DNA of 64,000 nucleotides from Pseudomonas congelans (GTDB lineage: Bacteria; Pseudomonadota; Gammaproteobacteria; Pseudomonadales; Pseudomonadaceae): assembly GCF_900103225.1 (NCBI RefSeq), contig NZ_FNJH01000006.1:265264-329263 (forward strand). Reading direction: 5' to 3'. Shown here piece after piece: positions 25,505-33,254 of this stretch. The translations under genes and the position numbers were made by a program. The notes under the pieces are model-generated. The model did not search any database, had not been told where the DNA came from, and saw only the letters and a list, made by a program, of their open reading frames with translations. How positions within the stretch are numbered: the stretch's first letter is position 1; every line of letters begins with the position of its first letter.

Positions 25505-26518
25505 ATGACTGTTCATGTACTTGATACCCCTTTCCAACTGCCTAAACCTGATGTGGACGTTATTATCGCCAGTCGTGAAAAACTGAAGCAGACGTCGGAT
25601 GCATTGCCTGATGTCTATTTACCCATCCTGAAAGAGACCTTGCGCAGCCTGGTCAGCGAAGTCGGCAGTGTCGACAAGCAAGCACTGGATACGCTGACGC
25701 TTGTTCCGCATATGTTGAACGGCGACGAAATGCTGCCTTTTCTTGAGGCCGTCAAGGAACTCAGGAGCCAGCCTGATGATGCCAAGAGCGTCGCCGCCAT
25801 CGCAAACTTCAATGAAGAGATCAGCAAACTGCTGGATGCACGGCTGACCTCTCTGACCGATCAGGCCACCGTGCTGGACAAGGCGCTTATCAATCTGGAT
25901 GCAGTGCAGGTCGATACCGCAAATCATCTGACACCTGCCCTTGACCAGGAAATCAGCACGCTGGAGGCCAGGCTTGCGACTGAACAGGCGCGCCTGGATG
26001 AGGTGGTGCAACAGGTCGCTTTGGTCAACGCGTTGATCAAAGACATCGAGAGCCTCAGTTTTTTCGACAAGCTGAAGCCTCTGGTCGCATCGCTGCAAGT
26101 TTTGGCAGACATCGACCCCAAAGATCCGTTGATCGGCTCTATCAAGGCGGGTATTACGGGGGTGTCCAACATCCTGAATCTGGCGGACGCTGCCGTTGAC
26201 TATGAGCAACTGATAGGCCTGAGGGAAAAGCAGCAAACGCAGTTGACAGGCCTGCAGGCAACGGTTGACGAGACGCGCACAGCGCTGAAAGTCGAAGTGA
26301 GCAAGCGCGACCAGCTCTCGACTCTCGCCTCGATTGAGGTCTGCAAGAAAGACTACGTTCGCGAGCTGGGTAAATTGCTGGAGGCTTTGAAGCATGTTGA
26401 GGCCAACAGTCGCCTGCCTGCCACCGAAGTGATCGAAAAGCGTGTCGAGCATTTCAGACTGCACGCTGATGCACTGAATAACTATCTGGTGGATCTGCGC
26501 AGCAACTGGCGCAGTTGA
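25505..26518 (+). CDS. xaxB: Alpha-xenorhabdolysin-type binary toxin, subunit B
   Basis: 337 residues, 35 bases behind subunit A. All-helical, with amphipathic helices about 17-60, a long coiled coil about 100-180, a less charged stretch about 190-225 (DPLIGSIKAGITGVSNILNL) and a second coiled coil about 228-300. This fits the XaxB/YaxB partner, which activates the A subunit and completes the pore. Length is close to the known B subunits (about 40 kDa). No signal peptide. Ends at a hairpin terminator, so the pair forms a two-gene unit. Confidence 0.78.
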   Translation: MTVHVLDTPFQLPKPDVDVIIASREKLKQTSDALPDVYLPILKETLRSLVSEVGSVDKQALDTLTLVPHMLNGDEMLPFLEAVKELRSQPDDAKSVAAIANFNEEISKLLDARLTSLTDQATVLDKALINLDAVQVDTANHLTPALDQEISTLEARLATEQARLDEVVQQVALVNALIKDIESLSFFDKLKPLVASLQVLADIDPKDPLIGSIKAGITGVSNILNLADAAVDYEQLIGLREKQQTQLTGLQATVDETRTALKVEVSKRDQLSTLASIEVCKKDYVRELGKLLEALKHVEANSRLPATEVIEKRVEHFRLHADALNNYLVDLRSNWRS

Positions 26519-26531
26519 TACGCCGGCAGCG

Positions 26532-26555
26532 CCCCGTTTGTCATGACAGGCGGGG
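26532..26555 (+). terminator. Terminator of the toxin pair
   Basis: Stem CCCCGTTTG / CAGGCGGGG (with G-T pairs), loop TCATGA, followed by TTTCGG; 13 bases after the xaxB stop. Confidence 0.7.
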
Positions 26556-26647
26556 TTTCGGTTATGGCAGAAGACACGTTACAGATGGACACGATATGGC
26601 CGTCAGTGCATTAATTGCGCCGCGCAATATGAGTGAGAGTAGCGAGC

Positions 26648-29173
26648 GTGTTGAAGAGAGTCCTGTTTCAGCTGCACTGGTTCTTCGGAATCACGGCAGG
26701 TCTGGTGCTTGCCCTGATGGGCATCACCGGAGCCCTGTATTCATTCGAGGACGAAATTCTCGATGCTCTGAATCCGGACGTGCTGCTCGTTGAGGCGCGT
26801 GCTGCCACCTTGCCGCCTATCGAACTTGTCCACAGGCTGGAGGCCGCAACCGGCCTGACTGTGGCTATCCTGCGTGTCGAAACCACCGGCAATCGTGCCG
26901 CTCAAGTGTTTTTCACGCCCAAGGCGGGTGAGCGTCGGGGCCCCAAACGCAATTTCGATCCCTACACCGGTGAGCTGAAAGGTAATGCGGTGGGGGAGGG
27001 ATTTTTCGACTTTGTCCTGAAGCTGCACCGTTATCTGGCCATGGGCGAGGCGGGCAAGCAGGTCACTGCGGCCTGTACGCTGATTCTGGTGTTCTTTTGT
27101 CTTTCCGGACTGTACCTACGCTGGCCCCGCGCAGCCCTGAACTGGCGAGTCTGGCTGACCGTTGACTGGGCGAAGAAAGGCCGCAGTTTCAACTGGGACC
27201 TGCATTCGATCTTCGGCACCTGGTGCCTGTTGTTCTATCTGTTGTTCGCCATCACGGGACTCACCTGGTCGTATGACTGGGTGAGCAACGGCCTGAATAA
27301 ACTCATCGGGGACTCGCCCCTCGAGGAAGGCATCGCTGCGCCAGCCAAGGCTGCCGGAAGATTGCCGCTGGTGGTGGATTACGTGGCGGTCTGGGACAGT
27401 ATCCAGAAGACCGCAGGGCCGGACTTGCAGGCTTACAACCTGCGCCTGCCGGCTGTGGGCGGTCAGCCTGCCACCGTGTTTTACCTGCTCAAGGAGTCTC
27501 CGCACCCACGGGCACTGAACACTATCACCCTTGATCCGGCCAATGGTCAGGTCAGCTCGGTCTTACGCTATGCCGAACGCAGTTTCGGTGCGCAATTACT
27601 CGCCAGCAATTACGCGCTGCATGTCGGCAGCTACTTCGGGCTCGTCGGTCGAATCATCATGACTGGCGCCTCATTGCTGATGCCGCTGTTCTTTATTACT
27701 GGCTGGTTGCTGTACCTGGATCGACGTCGCAAGAAGCGTGATATCGAACGTGCACGCGGCAAGGTTCAGGGGGATGACCACAACGATGATGCGTCCTGGC
27801 TGGTCTGCTTCGCCAGTCAAAGCGGGTTTGCCGAGCAATTGGCCTGGCAGACCGCTGGCCAGTTGCAGGCGTCAGGATTGTCGGTGCGCGTGAAGCGGTT
27901 GGGCGATCTGACCGAAGAAGAGCTGTGCCGAAGCCGCAATGCCGTGTTCGTGGTCAGTACCTTTGGCCAGGGTGAGGCGCCTGACAGTGCCCGACGTTTC
28001 GAGCGCAAGCTGCTCGGTCGCTCGCTTTCACTGAGCCAGCTCGATTACGCCGTTCTGGCGCTGGGCGACCGGCAGTACCCGCATTTTTGCGGTTTCGCCC
28101 ATCGTTTGCATGACTGGTTGACCGAGCAGGGCGGGCGTAGCGTGTTCCCGGCCGTTGAAGTGGACAGCGCCGATCCCGTAGCCCTGCAACACTGGCAGCA
28201 GCAATTGGGGCAGTTGACCGGTTGCGTGCCGGCAGCGCACTGGCAGGCACCGGTTTTCGAGAACTGGACGCTGGCTGGGCGCACGCTATTGAACGCTGGC
28301 AGCAGTGGTTCGAAGGTTTATCTGCTCGACCTGACCTCGCCAACACCTGCGCATTGGCAGGCGGGGGATCTGGTGGAGGTCATGCCGCGCCACACGCTGA
28401 AGGTCATCGAGCCGTTTCTCGCCGGGCTGGGTGTGGATCCTGGCGCATGGGTAAGCGTGGATGGCTTGCAGGAGCCGCTCGCGCAGGCGCTGGAAAGCCG
28501 TCAGTTACCGCAGAACCGTTCGCATCTGGTGGGGCTGCATGCGCAAGCGTTGATCGATGCGCTGGTGGCGGTGTCCGTACGCGAATACTCGATTGCCTCG
28601 ATTGCGCAGGACGGCTGCCTGCAACTCATCGTGCGTCAGGAAGTGCATGCCGACGGCAGCCTGGGTTTAGGCTCGGGATGGCTTACCGAACACTGTGCCG
28701 TCGGCGGCGCCGTCAGCCTGCGTTTGCGCCGCAACAGCAGCTTTCATCTGCCTGCCGCGCCGCTGCCATTGATCCTGCTGGGCAATGGCACGGGGCTGGC
28801 CGGTTTGCGTAGCCTGCTCAAGGCGCGTATCGCCCAAGGGCAGGTGCGCAACTGGTTGTTGTTCGGCGAACGTAACCGGGCGCATGACTTTCATTGCGGC
28901 ACTGAATTGCAGGGCTGGCTTCAGGCTGGTCACCTGACGCGCCTGGACCTGGCTTTTTCCCGCGATCAGGCAGAAAAAATCTACGTGCAGGATCGCTTGC
29001 GCGAGGCGGCCGATGAGCTGCGTACATGGATCGACGAGGGTGCAGCGATTTATATCTGTGGAAGCTTGCTGGGGATGGCGGCGGGCGTGGATCAGGTGTT
29101 GAACGAGGTGCTTGGGGAGACGGCAGTCAGCGAGTTGATCGAGGAAGGGCGTTATCGACGGGATGTGTATTGA
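26648..29173 (+). CDS. PepSY membrane / flavodoxin / FAD-NADPH reductase fusion
   Basis: 841 residues if the GTG at 26648 is the start (GAGTGAGAG eight bases upstream; a GTG 15 bases earlier is possible). It begins LKRVLFQLHWFFGITAG, typical of PepSY-TM iron-uptake reductases. About 370 residues carry four membrane helices with His residues (KLHRYLAMGEAG, DLHSIFGTW) that could bind heme. Then comes a flavodoxin domain (CFASQSGFAEQLAWQ, VSTFGQGEAPDSA) and a CysJ-like FAD/NADPH half (REYSIASIAQ, GNGTGLAGLRS). It is like PA4513 and FoxB/FpvG-type proteins, which reduce ferric siderophores in the inner membrane. No TonB receptor is adjacent here. Confidence 0.88.
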   Translation: MLKRVLFQLHWFFGITAGLVLALMGITGALYSFEDEILDALNPDVLLVEARAATLPPIELVHRLEAATGLTVAILRVETTGNRAAQVFFTPKAGERRGPKRNFDPYTGELKGNAVGEGFFDFVLKLHRYLAMGEAGKQVTAACTLILVFFCLSGLYLRWPRAALNWRVWLTVDWAKKGRSFNWDLHSIFGTWCLLFYLLFAITGLTWSYDWVSNGLNKLIGDSPLEEGIAAPAKAAGRLPLVVDYVAVWDSIQKTAGPDLQAYNLRLPAVGGQPATVFYLLKESPHPRALNTITLDPANGQVSSVLRYAERSFGAQLLASNYALHVGSYFGLVGRIIMTGASLLMPLFFITGWLLYLDRRRKKRDIERARGKVQGDDHNDDASWLVCFASQSGFAEQLAWQTAGQLQASGLSVRVKRLGDLTEEELCRSRNAVFVVSTFGQGEAPDSARRFERKLLGRSLSLSQLDYAVLALGDRQYPHFCGFAHRLHDWLTEQGGRSVFPAVEVDSADPVALQHWQQQLGQLTGCVPAAHWQAPVFENWTLAGRTLLNAGSSGSKVYLLDLTSPTPAHWQAGDLVEVMPRHTLKVIEPFLAGLGVDPGAWVSVDGLQEPLAQALESRQLPQNRSHLVGLHAQALIDALVAVSVREYSIASIAQDGCLQLIVRQEVHADGSLGLGSGWLTEHCAVGGAVSLRLRRNSSFHLPAAPLPLILLGNGTGLAGLRSLLKARIAQGQVRNWLLFGERNRAHDFHCGTELQGWLQAGHLTRLDLAFSRDQAEKIYVQDRLREAADELRTWIDEGAAIYICGSLLGMAAGVDQVLNEVLGETAVSELIEEGRYRRDVY

Positions 29174-29184
29174 CTTGCGAAGAT

Positions 29185-29237
29185 CGGACGCGGAGCGTCC
29201 AGAACTGCGTGCCCACGCTGGAGCGTGGGCACGATAG
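29185..29237. repeat. Dispersed inverted repeat copy
   Basis: CGGACGCGGAGCGTCC at 29185-29200 and GCCCACGCTGGAGCGTGGGC at 29211-29230, both self-complementary, then ACGATAG. Same family as the copy at 49187. It lies between the convergent PepSY reductase and dppF genes. Confidence 0.85.
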
Positions 29238-29240
29238 TCT

Positions 29241-29296
29241 GTTAGCTGTTAGCTGTTAGCTGTTAGCTGTTAGCTGTTAGCTGTTAGCTGTTAGCT
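29241..29296. repeat. Eight tandem GTTAGCT heptamers
   Basis: Eight perfect head-to-tail copies of GTTAGCT, starting three bases after the dispersed repeat. The last unit runs into the dppF stop codon (29295-29297). It is a simple-sequence repeat likely to vary in copy number between strains. Confidence 0.97.
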
Positions 29297-30269
29297 ACGC
29301 CGCTACAAATTGCTCGGCGTAATGGCAAGCCACCTGGCGGTTATCCACCAGGCGCAGCTCTGGCACTTCGGCTGCACAACGCTCGGTCGCATAGGGGCAG
29401 CGCTTGTGGAAAGCGCAGCCGCTTGGCGGGTTGAGCGGGTTGGGCAGCTCGCCGACGATCTTGATCTTCGGCTTGAGCGGGTCCGGGTGGATGGTCGGGG
29501 TCGCCGACAGCAGCGCCTGGGTATACGGGTGCAGCGGACGGTTGTAGATCTCTTCCTTGGGACCCATTTCCGCAGGCCGGCCCAGGTACATCACCAATAC
29601 CGTATCGGCGACATGACGTACCACCGACAGGTTGTGAGAGATGAACACGTAGGCGGTGTTGAATTCCTGCTGCAGATCCATGAACAGGTTCAGTACCTGT
29701 GCCTGAATCGATACGTCCAGCGCTGAAGTCGGCTCGTCTGCTACCAGCACTTTGGGCTGCAGCATCATTGCCCGTGCCAGCGCAATACGCTGACGCTGAC
29801 CACCGGAAAACATATGCGGGTAGCGTTGATAGTGCTCAGGGCGCAAACCGACCTGAGCCATCATCGCCTGCACTTTCTCGCGGCGTTCGGCGGCTGACAG
29901 GCTGGTGTTGATCAGCAGCGGCTCGCCGAGCTGATCCCCGACCTTCTGCCTTGGGTTGAGCGAGGCATAAGGGCTCTGAAAGACCATCTGCACGTCCTTG
30001 CGCAACTGCTTGCGCTCGGCCTTGCTGGCCCCGGCAACTTCCTGGCCGGCGATTTTCAGCGAGCCGGATGAAGGCTCTTCGATCAGCGTCAGCGCGCGCG
30101 CCAGTGTCGATTTGCCACAGCCGGACTCGCCGACCACAGCCAGGGTCTTGCCGGCTTCCAGTTCGAAGGACACCCCGTTAAGCGCACGCACCAGCGCCGT
30201 GCCCTTGAACAGGCCGCGGGAAACTTCGTAGTGACGGGTAAGGTCGCGGGCGGTAAGTACGACGCTCAT
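29295..30269 (-). CDS. dppF: Dipeptide ABC transporter ATPase DppF
   Basis: 324 residues. GESGCGKSTLARAL (Walker A), FSGGQRQRIALARAM (signature), VADEPTSALDVS (Walker B) and ISHNLSVVRH. The C-terminal oligopeptide_HPY region has GCAFHKRCPYATERC. It pairs with DppD to drive peptide import through DppBC. Its start overlaps the stop of dppD, showing coupling. The stop codon sits in a heptamer repeat array, so repeat changes would lie just outside the coding sequence. Confidence 0.95.
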   Translation of the reverse strand: MSVVLTARDLTRHYEVSRGLFKGTALVRALNGVSFELEAGKTLAVVGESGCGKSTLARALTLIEEPSSGSLKIAGQEVAGASKAERKQLRKDVQMVFQSPYASLNPRQKVGDQLGEPLLINTSLSAAERREKVQAMMAQVGLRPEHYQRYPHMFSGGQRQRIALARAMMLQPKVLVADEPTSALDVSIQAQVLNLFMDLQQEFNTAYVFISHNLSVVRHVADTVLVMYLGRPAEMGPKEEIYNRPLHPYTQALLSATPTIHPDPLKPKIKIVGELPNPLNPPSGCAFHKRCPYATERCAAEVPELRLVDNRQVACHYAEQFVAA

Positions 30270-31237
30270 TACGCCACCTCCTGATTCAAGGGATAGAAGC
30301 AGCGCGCCAGACTGTGCGCCTTGGGATCAAGGGCCGGGCGTTCGGTTCGGCAGTTGTCACGCACGTACGGGCAGCGCGGTGACAGCAGGCAACCCTGCGG
30401 ACGGTCATAGCGGCCCGGGACCATGCCCGGCAGCGTGGCGAGGCGCTCGGCGCCCATGCTGTGCTCGGGAATCGCGGCCAGCAAGGCTTCGCTGTACGGG
30501 TGGGCAGGGACATCGAACAGCCCCGGCACCTGGCCGACTTCGACGGCCTGACCGGCGTACATCACACAGACACGCTGGGCGGTTTCGGCCACGACAGCCA
30601 GGTCGTGAGTGATCAGCACCAGTGCCATGTCCTGCTCTTTTTGCAGGCTCAGCAGCAATTCCATGATCTGCGCCTGAATGGTCACGTCCAGCGCGGTGGT
30701 CGGTTCGTCTGCGATCAGCAGTTTCGGTTCGCCGGCAATCGCCATGGCAATTGCCACACGCTGGCTCATACCGCCGGACAATTGGTGCGGGTAGGCATTC
30801 AGGCGCGCAGCGGCGCCAGGGATCTCGACCTTTTCCAGCAGTTCCAGTGCGCGCTGACGTGCGGCCTTGCCCGACATGTTCAGGTGCTGGCGCAACACTT
30901 CCTCGATCTGGAAGCCCACTGTATAGCTGGGGTTCAGGGCGGTCATCGGATCCTGAAAGACCATCGCCAGGTCTTTGCCGATGATGCGTCGACGCTGCCG
31001 GGAGTTGAGCTTGAGCAGGTCGTTGCCGTCGAAATTGAGCGCATCGGCGGTGATGATACCGGGGGAGTCGATCAGCCCCATCAGCGCCATCATGGTCACC
31101 GACTTACCGGAACCCGATTCGCCGACGATGGCCAGTACTTCACCCTTTTCGACGCTCAGGGACAGGCCGTCCACAACAGGTACGGCCTTGGCGTCGCCGA
31201 AGCGGACGTTGAGATTCTTGATTTCAAGAAGTGACAT
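30269..31237 (-). CDS. dppD: Dipeptide ABC transporter ATPase DppD
   Basis: 322 residues from the ATG at 31237, chosen because CTGAGGAG lies upstream and MSLLEIKNLNVRFGD is the canonical start; an in-frame start 45 bases earlier would run into dppC. GESGSGKSVTMMALMG (Walker A), LSGGMSQRVAIAMAI (signature), IADEPTTALDVT (Walker B), and the C-terminal GCLLSPRCPYVRDNC cysteine segment. One of the two ATPases of the peptide importer. Confidence 0.95.
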   Translation of the reverse strand: MSLLEIKNLNVRFGDAKAVPVVDGLSLSVEKGEVLAIVGESGSGKSVTMMALMGLIDSPGIITADALNFDGNDLLKLNSRQRRRIIGKDLAMVFQDPMTALNPSYTVGFQIEEVLRQHLNMSGKAARQRALELLEKVEIPGAAARLNAYPHQLSGGMSQRVAIAMAIAGEPKLLIADEPTTALDVTIQAQIMELLLSLQKEQDMALVLITHDLAVVAETAQRVCVMYAGQAVEVGQVPGLFDVPAHPYSEALLAAIPEHSMGAERLATLPGMVPGRYDRPQGCLLSPRCPYVRDNCRTERPALDPKAHSLARCFYPLNQEVA

Positions 31238-31247
31238 GCGAATCTCC

Positions 31248-32159
31248 TCAGGCGGCATTCTTGAGTTTCGGGTCCAGCGCATCGCGCAGACCGTCGCCCA
31301 TCAGGTTGATTGCCAGCACGCTGAGCAAAATGGTCAGACCGGGCAGGCTCACGACCCACCAGGCACGTTCGATGTAGTCGCGCGCCGAGGCGAGCATGGT
31401 GCCCCACTCAGGCGTCGGTGGCTGTACGCCCAGGCCCAGGAAGCCCAGCGCTGCGGCGTCGAGAATCGCCGAAGAGAAGCTCAGCGTGGCCTGAACGATC
31501 AGCGGTGCCATGCAGTTGGGCAGCACGGTGATGAACATCAGGCGTGGCAGGGTGGCGCCGGCCAGACGGGCAGCCGTCACGTAGTCGCGGTTCAGCTCGC
31601 CCATCACCGCAGCGCGGGTCAGACGCACATAGGAAGGCAGCGACACGATGGCGATGGCGATCACGGTGTTGATCAGGCCAGGGCCGAGAATCGCCACGAT
31701 GGCCACAGCCAGCAGCAGCGAGGGCAGGGCCAGCATGATGTCCATCAGACGCATGACCGAAGGACCCAGGATGCGCGGGAAGAAGCCTGCCAGCAGGCCC
31801 AGCAGAATGCCTGGGATCAGCGACATGACCACCGACGCCAGACCGATCAGCAGCGACAGGCGAGAGCCCTGGATCAGGCGTGACAGCAGGTCGCGCCCCA
31901 GTTCGTCGGTGCCGAGGACGAATTGCCATTGACCGCCTTCGAGCCACACCGGAGGCGTCAGCAGGAAGTCGCGGTATTGCTCGCTCGGGTCATGGGGGGC
32001 AACCCAGGGCGCGAACAGGGCGCAGAACACGATCAGGGTCATGAACAGCAGGCCGGCAACCGCGCCTTTGTTTTTCGAGAAGGCTTGCCAGAATTCTTTG
32101 TACGGGGATGGGTAAAGCAGGCTTTGATCGACTGCTACCGCAGGAGTAGGGGTGCTCAT
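31248..32159 (-). CDS. dppC: Dipeptide ABC transporter permease DppC
   Basis: 303 residues from the ATG at 32159 (MSTPTPAVAVDQSLLYPSPY). An N-terminal helix (AGLLFMTLIVFCALFAPWVA) is followed by five more. The EAA loop reads RLAGATLPRLMFITVLPN. This is the DppC/OppC family of inner-membrane permeases. The start is 11 bases after the dppB stop, and the stop is 10 bases before dppD. Confidence 0.94.
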   Translation of the reverse strand: MSTPTPAVAVDQSLLYPSPYKEFWQAFSKNKGAVAGLLFMTLIVFCALFAPWVAPHDPSEQYRDFLLTPPVWLEGGQWQFVLGTDELGRDLLSRLIQGSRLSLLIGLASVVMSLIPGILLGLLAGFFPRILGPSVMRLMDIMLALPSLLLAVAIVAILGPGLINTVIAIAIVSLPSYVRLTRAAVMGELNRDYVTAARLAGATLPRLMFITVLPNCMAPLIVQATLSFSSAILDAAALGFLGLGVQPPTPEWGTMLASARDYIERAWWVVSLPGLTILLSVLAINLMGDGLRDALDPKLKNAA

Positions 32160-32169
32160 ATCGATGATC

Positions 32170-33180
32170 TCAGCGCTGGTGACGAATGCGTGGGTTGGCA
32201 AAGCCGTAGAGGATATCCACCACGAAATTGACCAGGATCACCAGACAGGCGATCAGCAGAATGCCGTTTTGCACGACCGGGTAGTCCCGGGCGCCAATGG
32301 CTTCGATCAACCACTTGCCGATACCGGGCCAGGAGAAGATCGTTTCGGTCAGTACCGCACCGGCCAGCAACGTACCGATTTGCAGACCGAACACAGTCAG
32401 TACCGGAATCAGCGCGTTGCGCAGGCCGTGAACGAATACCACACGGGCAGGCGACAGGCCTTTGGCGCGGGCGGTACGCACGTAGTCTTCACGCAGTACT
32501 TCGAGCATCGACGAGCGGGTCATCCGGGCGATCACCGCCAGCGGGATGGTACCCAGCACGATTGCCGGCAGAACCATGTGGTGCAGGGCATCGAGAAACG
32601 CACCCTGTTCATCACTGAGCAGGGTGTCGATCAGCATGAAGCCGGTGACTGGCGGAATGTCGTACAGCAGGTCGATCCGCCCGGAAACCGGTGTCCAGCC
32701 CAGCGTTACCGAGAAGAACATGATGAGGATCAGGCCCCACCAGAAGATCGGCATGGAATAACCGGCGAGGGAAATCCCCATGACCCCATGGTCGAACAGG
32801 GACCCTCGCTTGAGTGCGGCGATCACCCCGGCCAGCAGGCCGAGAATACCCGCGAAAATCAGCGCCGCCAGCGACAACTCCAGGGTTGCCGGGAACAGCG
32901 AAGTGAATTCGGACCAGACGCTGGTACGCGTACGCAACGATTCACCGAGGTCGCCCTGGGCGAGCTTGCCGATGTAATCGATGTACTGGGCGTAGAGGGG
33001 TTTGTTCAGACCCAGACGTTCCATGGCCTGAGCGTGCATTTCCGGATCGACACGGCGCTCACCCATCATGACTTCGACCGGGTCGCCCGGAATCAGACGA
33101 ATCAGGGCAAAGGTCAATAAGGTGATGCCGAAGAAAGTGGGTATCAGCAACCCCACTCGGCGGGCGATAAAACTAAACAT
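32170..33180 (-). CDS. dppB: Dipeptide ABC transporter permease DppB
   Basis: 336 residues with six membrane helices. MFSFIARRVGLLIPTFFGIT is the classical DppB start, RLIPGDPVEVMMGER follows, and the EAA loop is RTARAKGLSPARVVFVHGLR. It forms the translocation pore with DppC. It lies 74 bases behind dppA4, with a hairpin in the gap. Confidence 0.95.
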   Translation of the reverse strand: MFSFIARRVGLLIPTFFGITLLTFALIRLIPGDPVEVMMGERRVDPEMHAQAMERLGLNKPLYAQYIDYIGKLAQGDLGESLRTRTSVWSEFTSLFPATLELSLAALIFAGILGLLAGVIAALKRGSLFDHGVMGISLAGYSMPIFWWGLILIMFFSVTLGWTPVSGRIDLLYDIPPVTGFMLIDTLLSDEQGAFLDALHHMVLPAIVLGTIPLAVIARMTRSSMLEVLREDYVRTARAKGLSPARVVFVHGLRNALIPVLTVFGLQIGTLLAGAVLTETIFSWPGIGKWLIEAIGARDYPVVQNGILLIACLVILVNFVVDILYGFANPRIRHQR

Positions 33181-33214
33181 CTTGGTGTGTACCTCATCAG
33201 CCGGTTAGGCGTGC

Positions 33215-33246
33215 TCCGGCGAGTCTCGGGTTATGAGCTCGCCGGA
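33215..33246 (-). terminator. Hairpin between dppA4 and dppB
   Basis: 9-bp stem TCCGGCGAG / CTCGCCGGA with a 14-base loop. In a co-transcribed unit it may act as an attenuator or an mRNA 3'-end stabiliser for dppA4. Confidence 0.6.
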
Positions 33247-33254
33247 TTATTTTT

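Noticed and set aside
26629..26793. ATG at 26629 as start of the PepSY reductase
   Set aside because: It is in a different frame; the reductase frame needs the GTG at 26648 or 26633.
29241..29296. CRISPR array
   Set aside because: The units are seven bases and directly adjacent, with no spacers; this is a simple tandem repeat.
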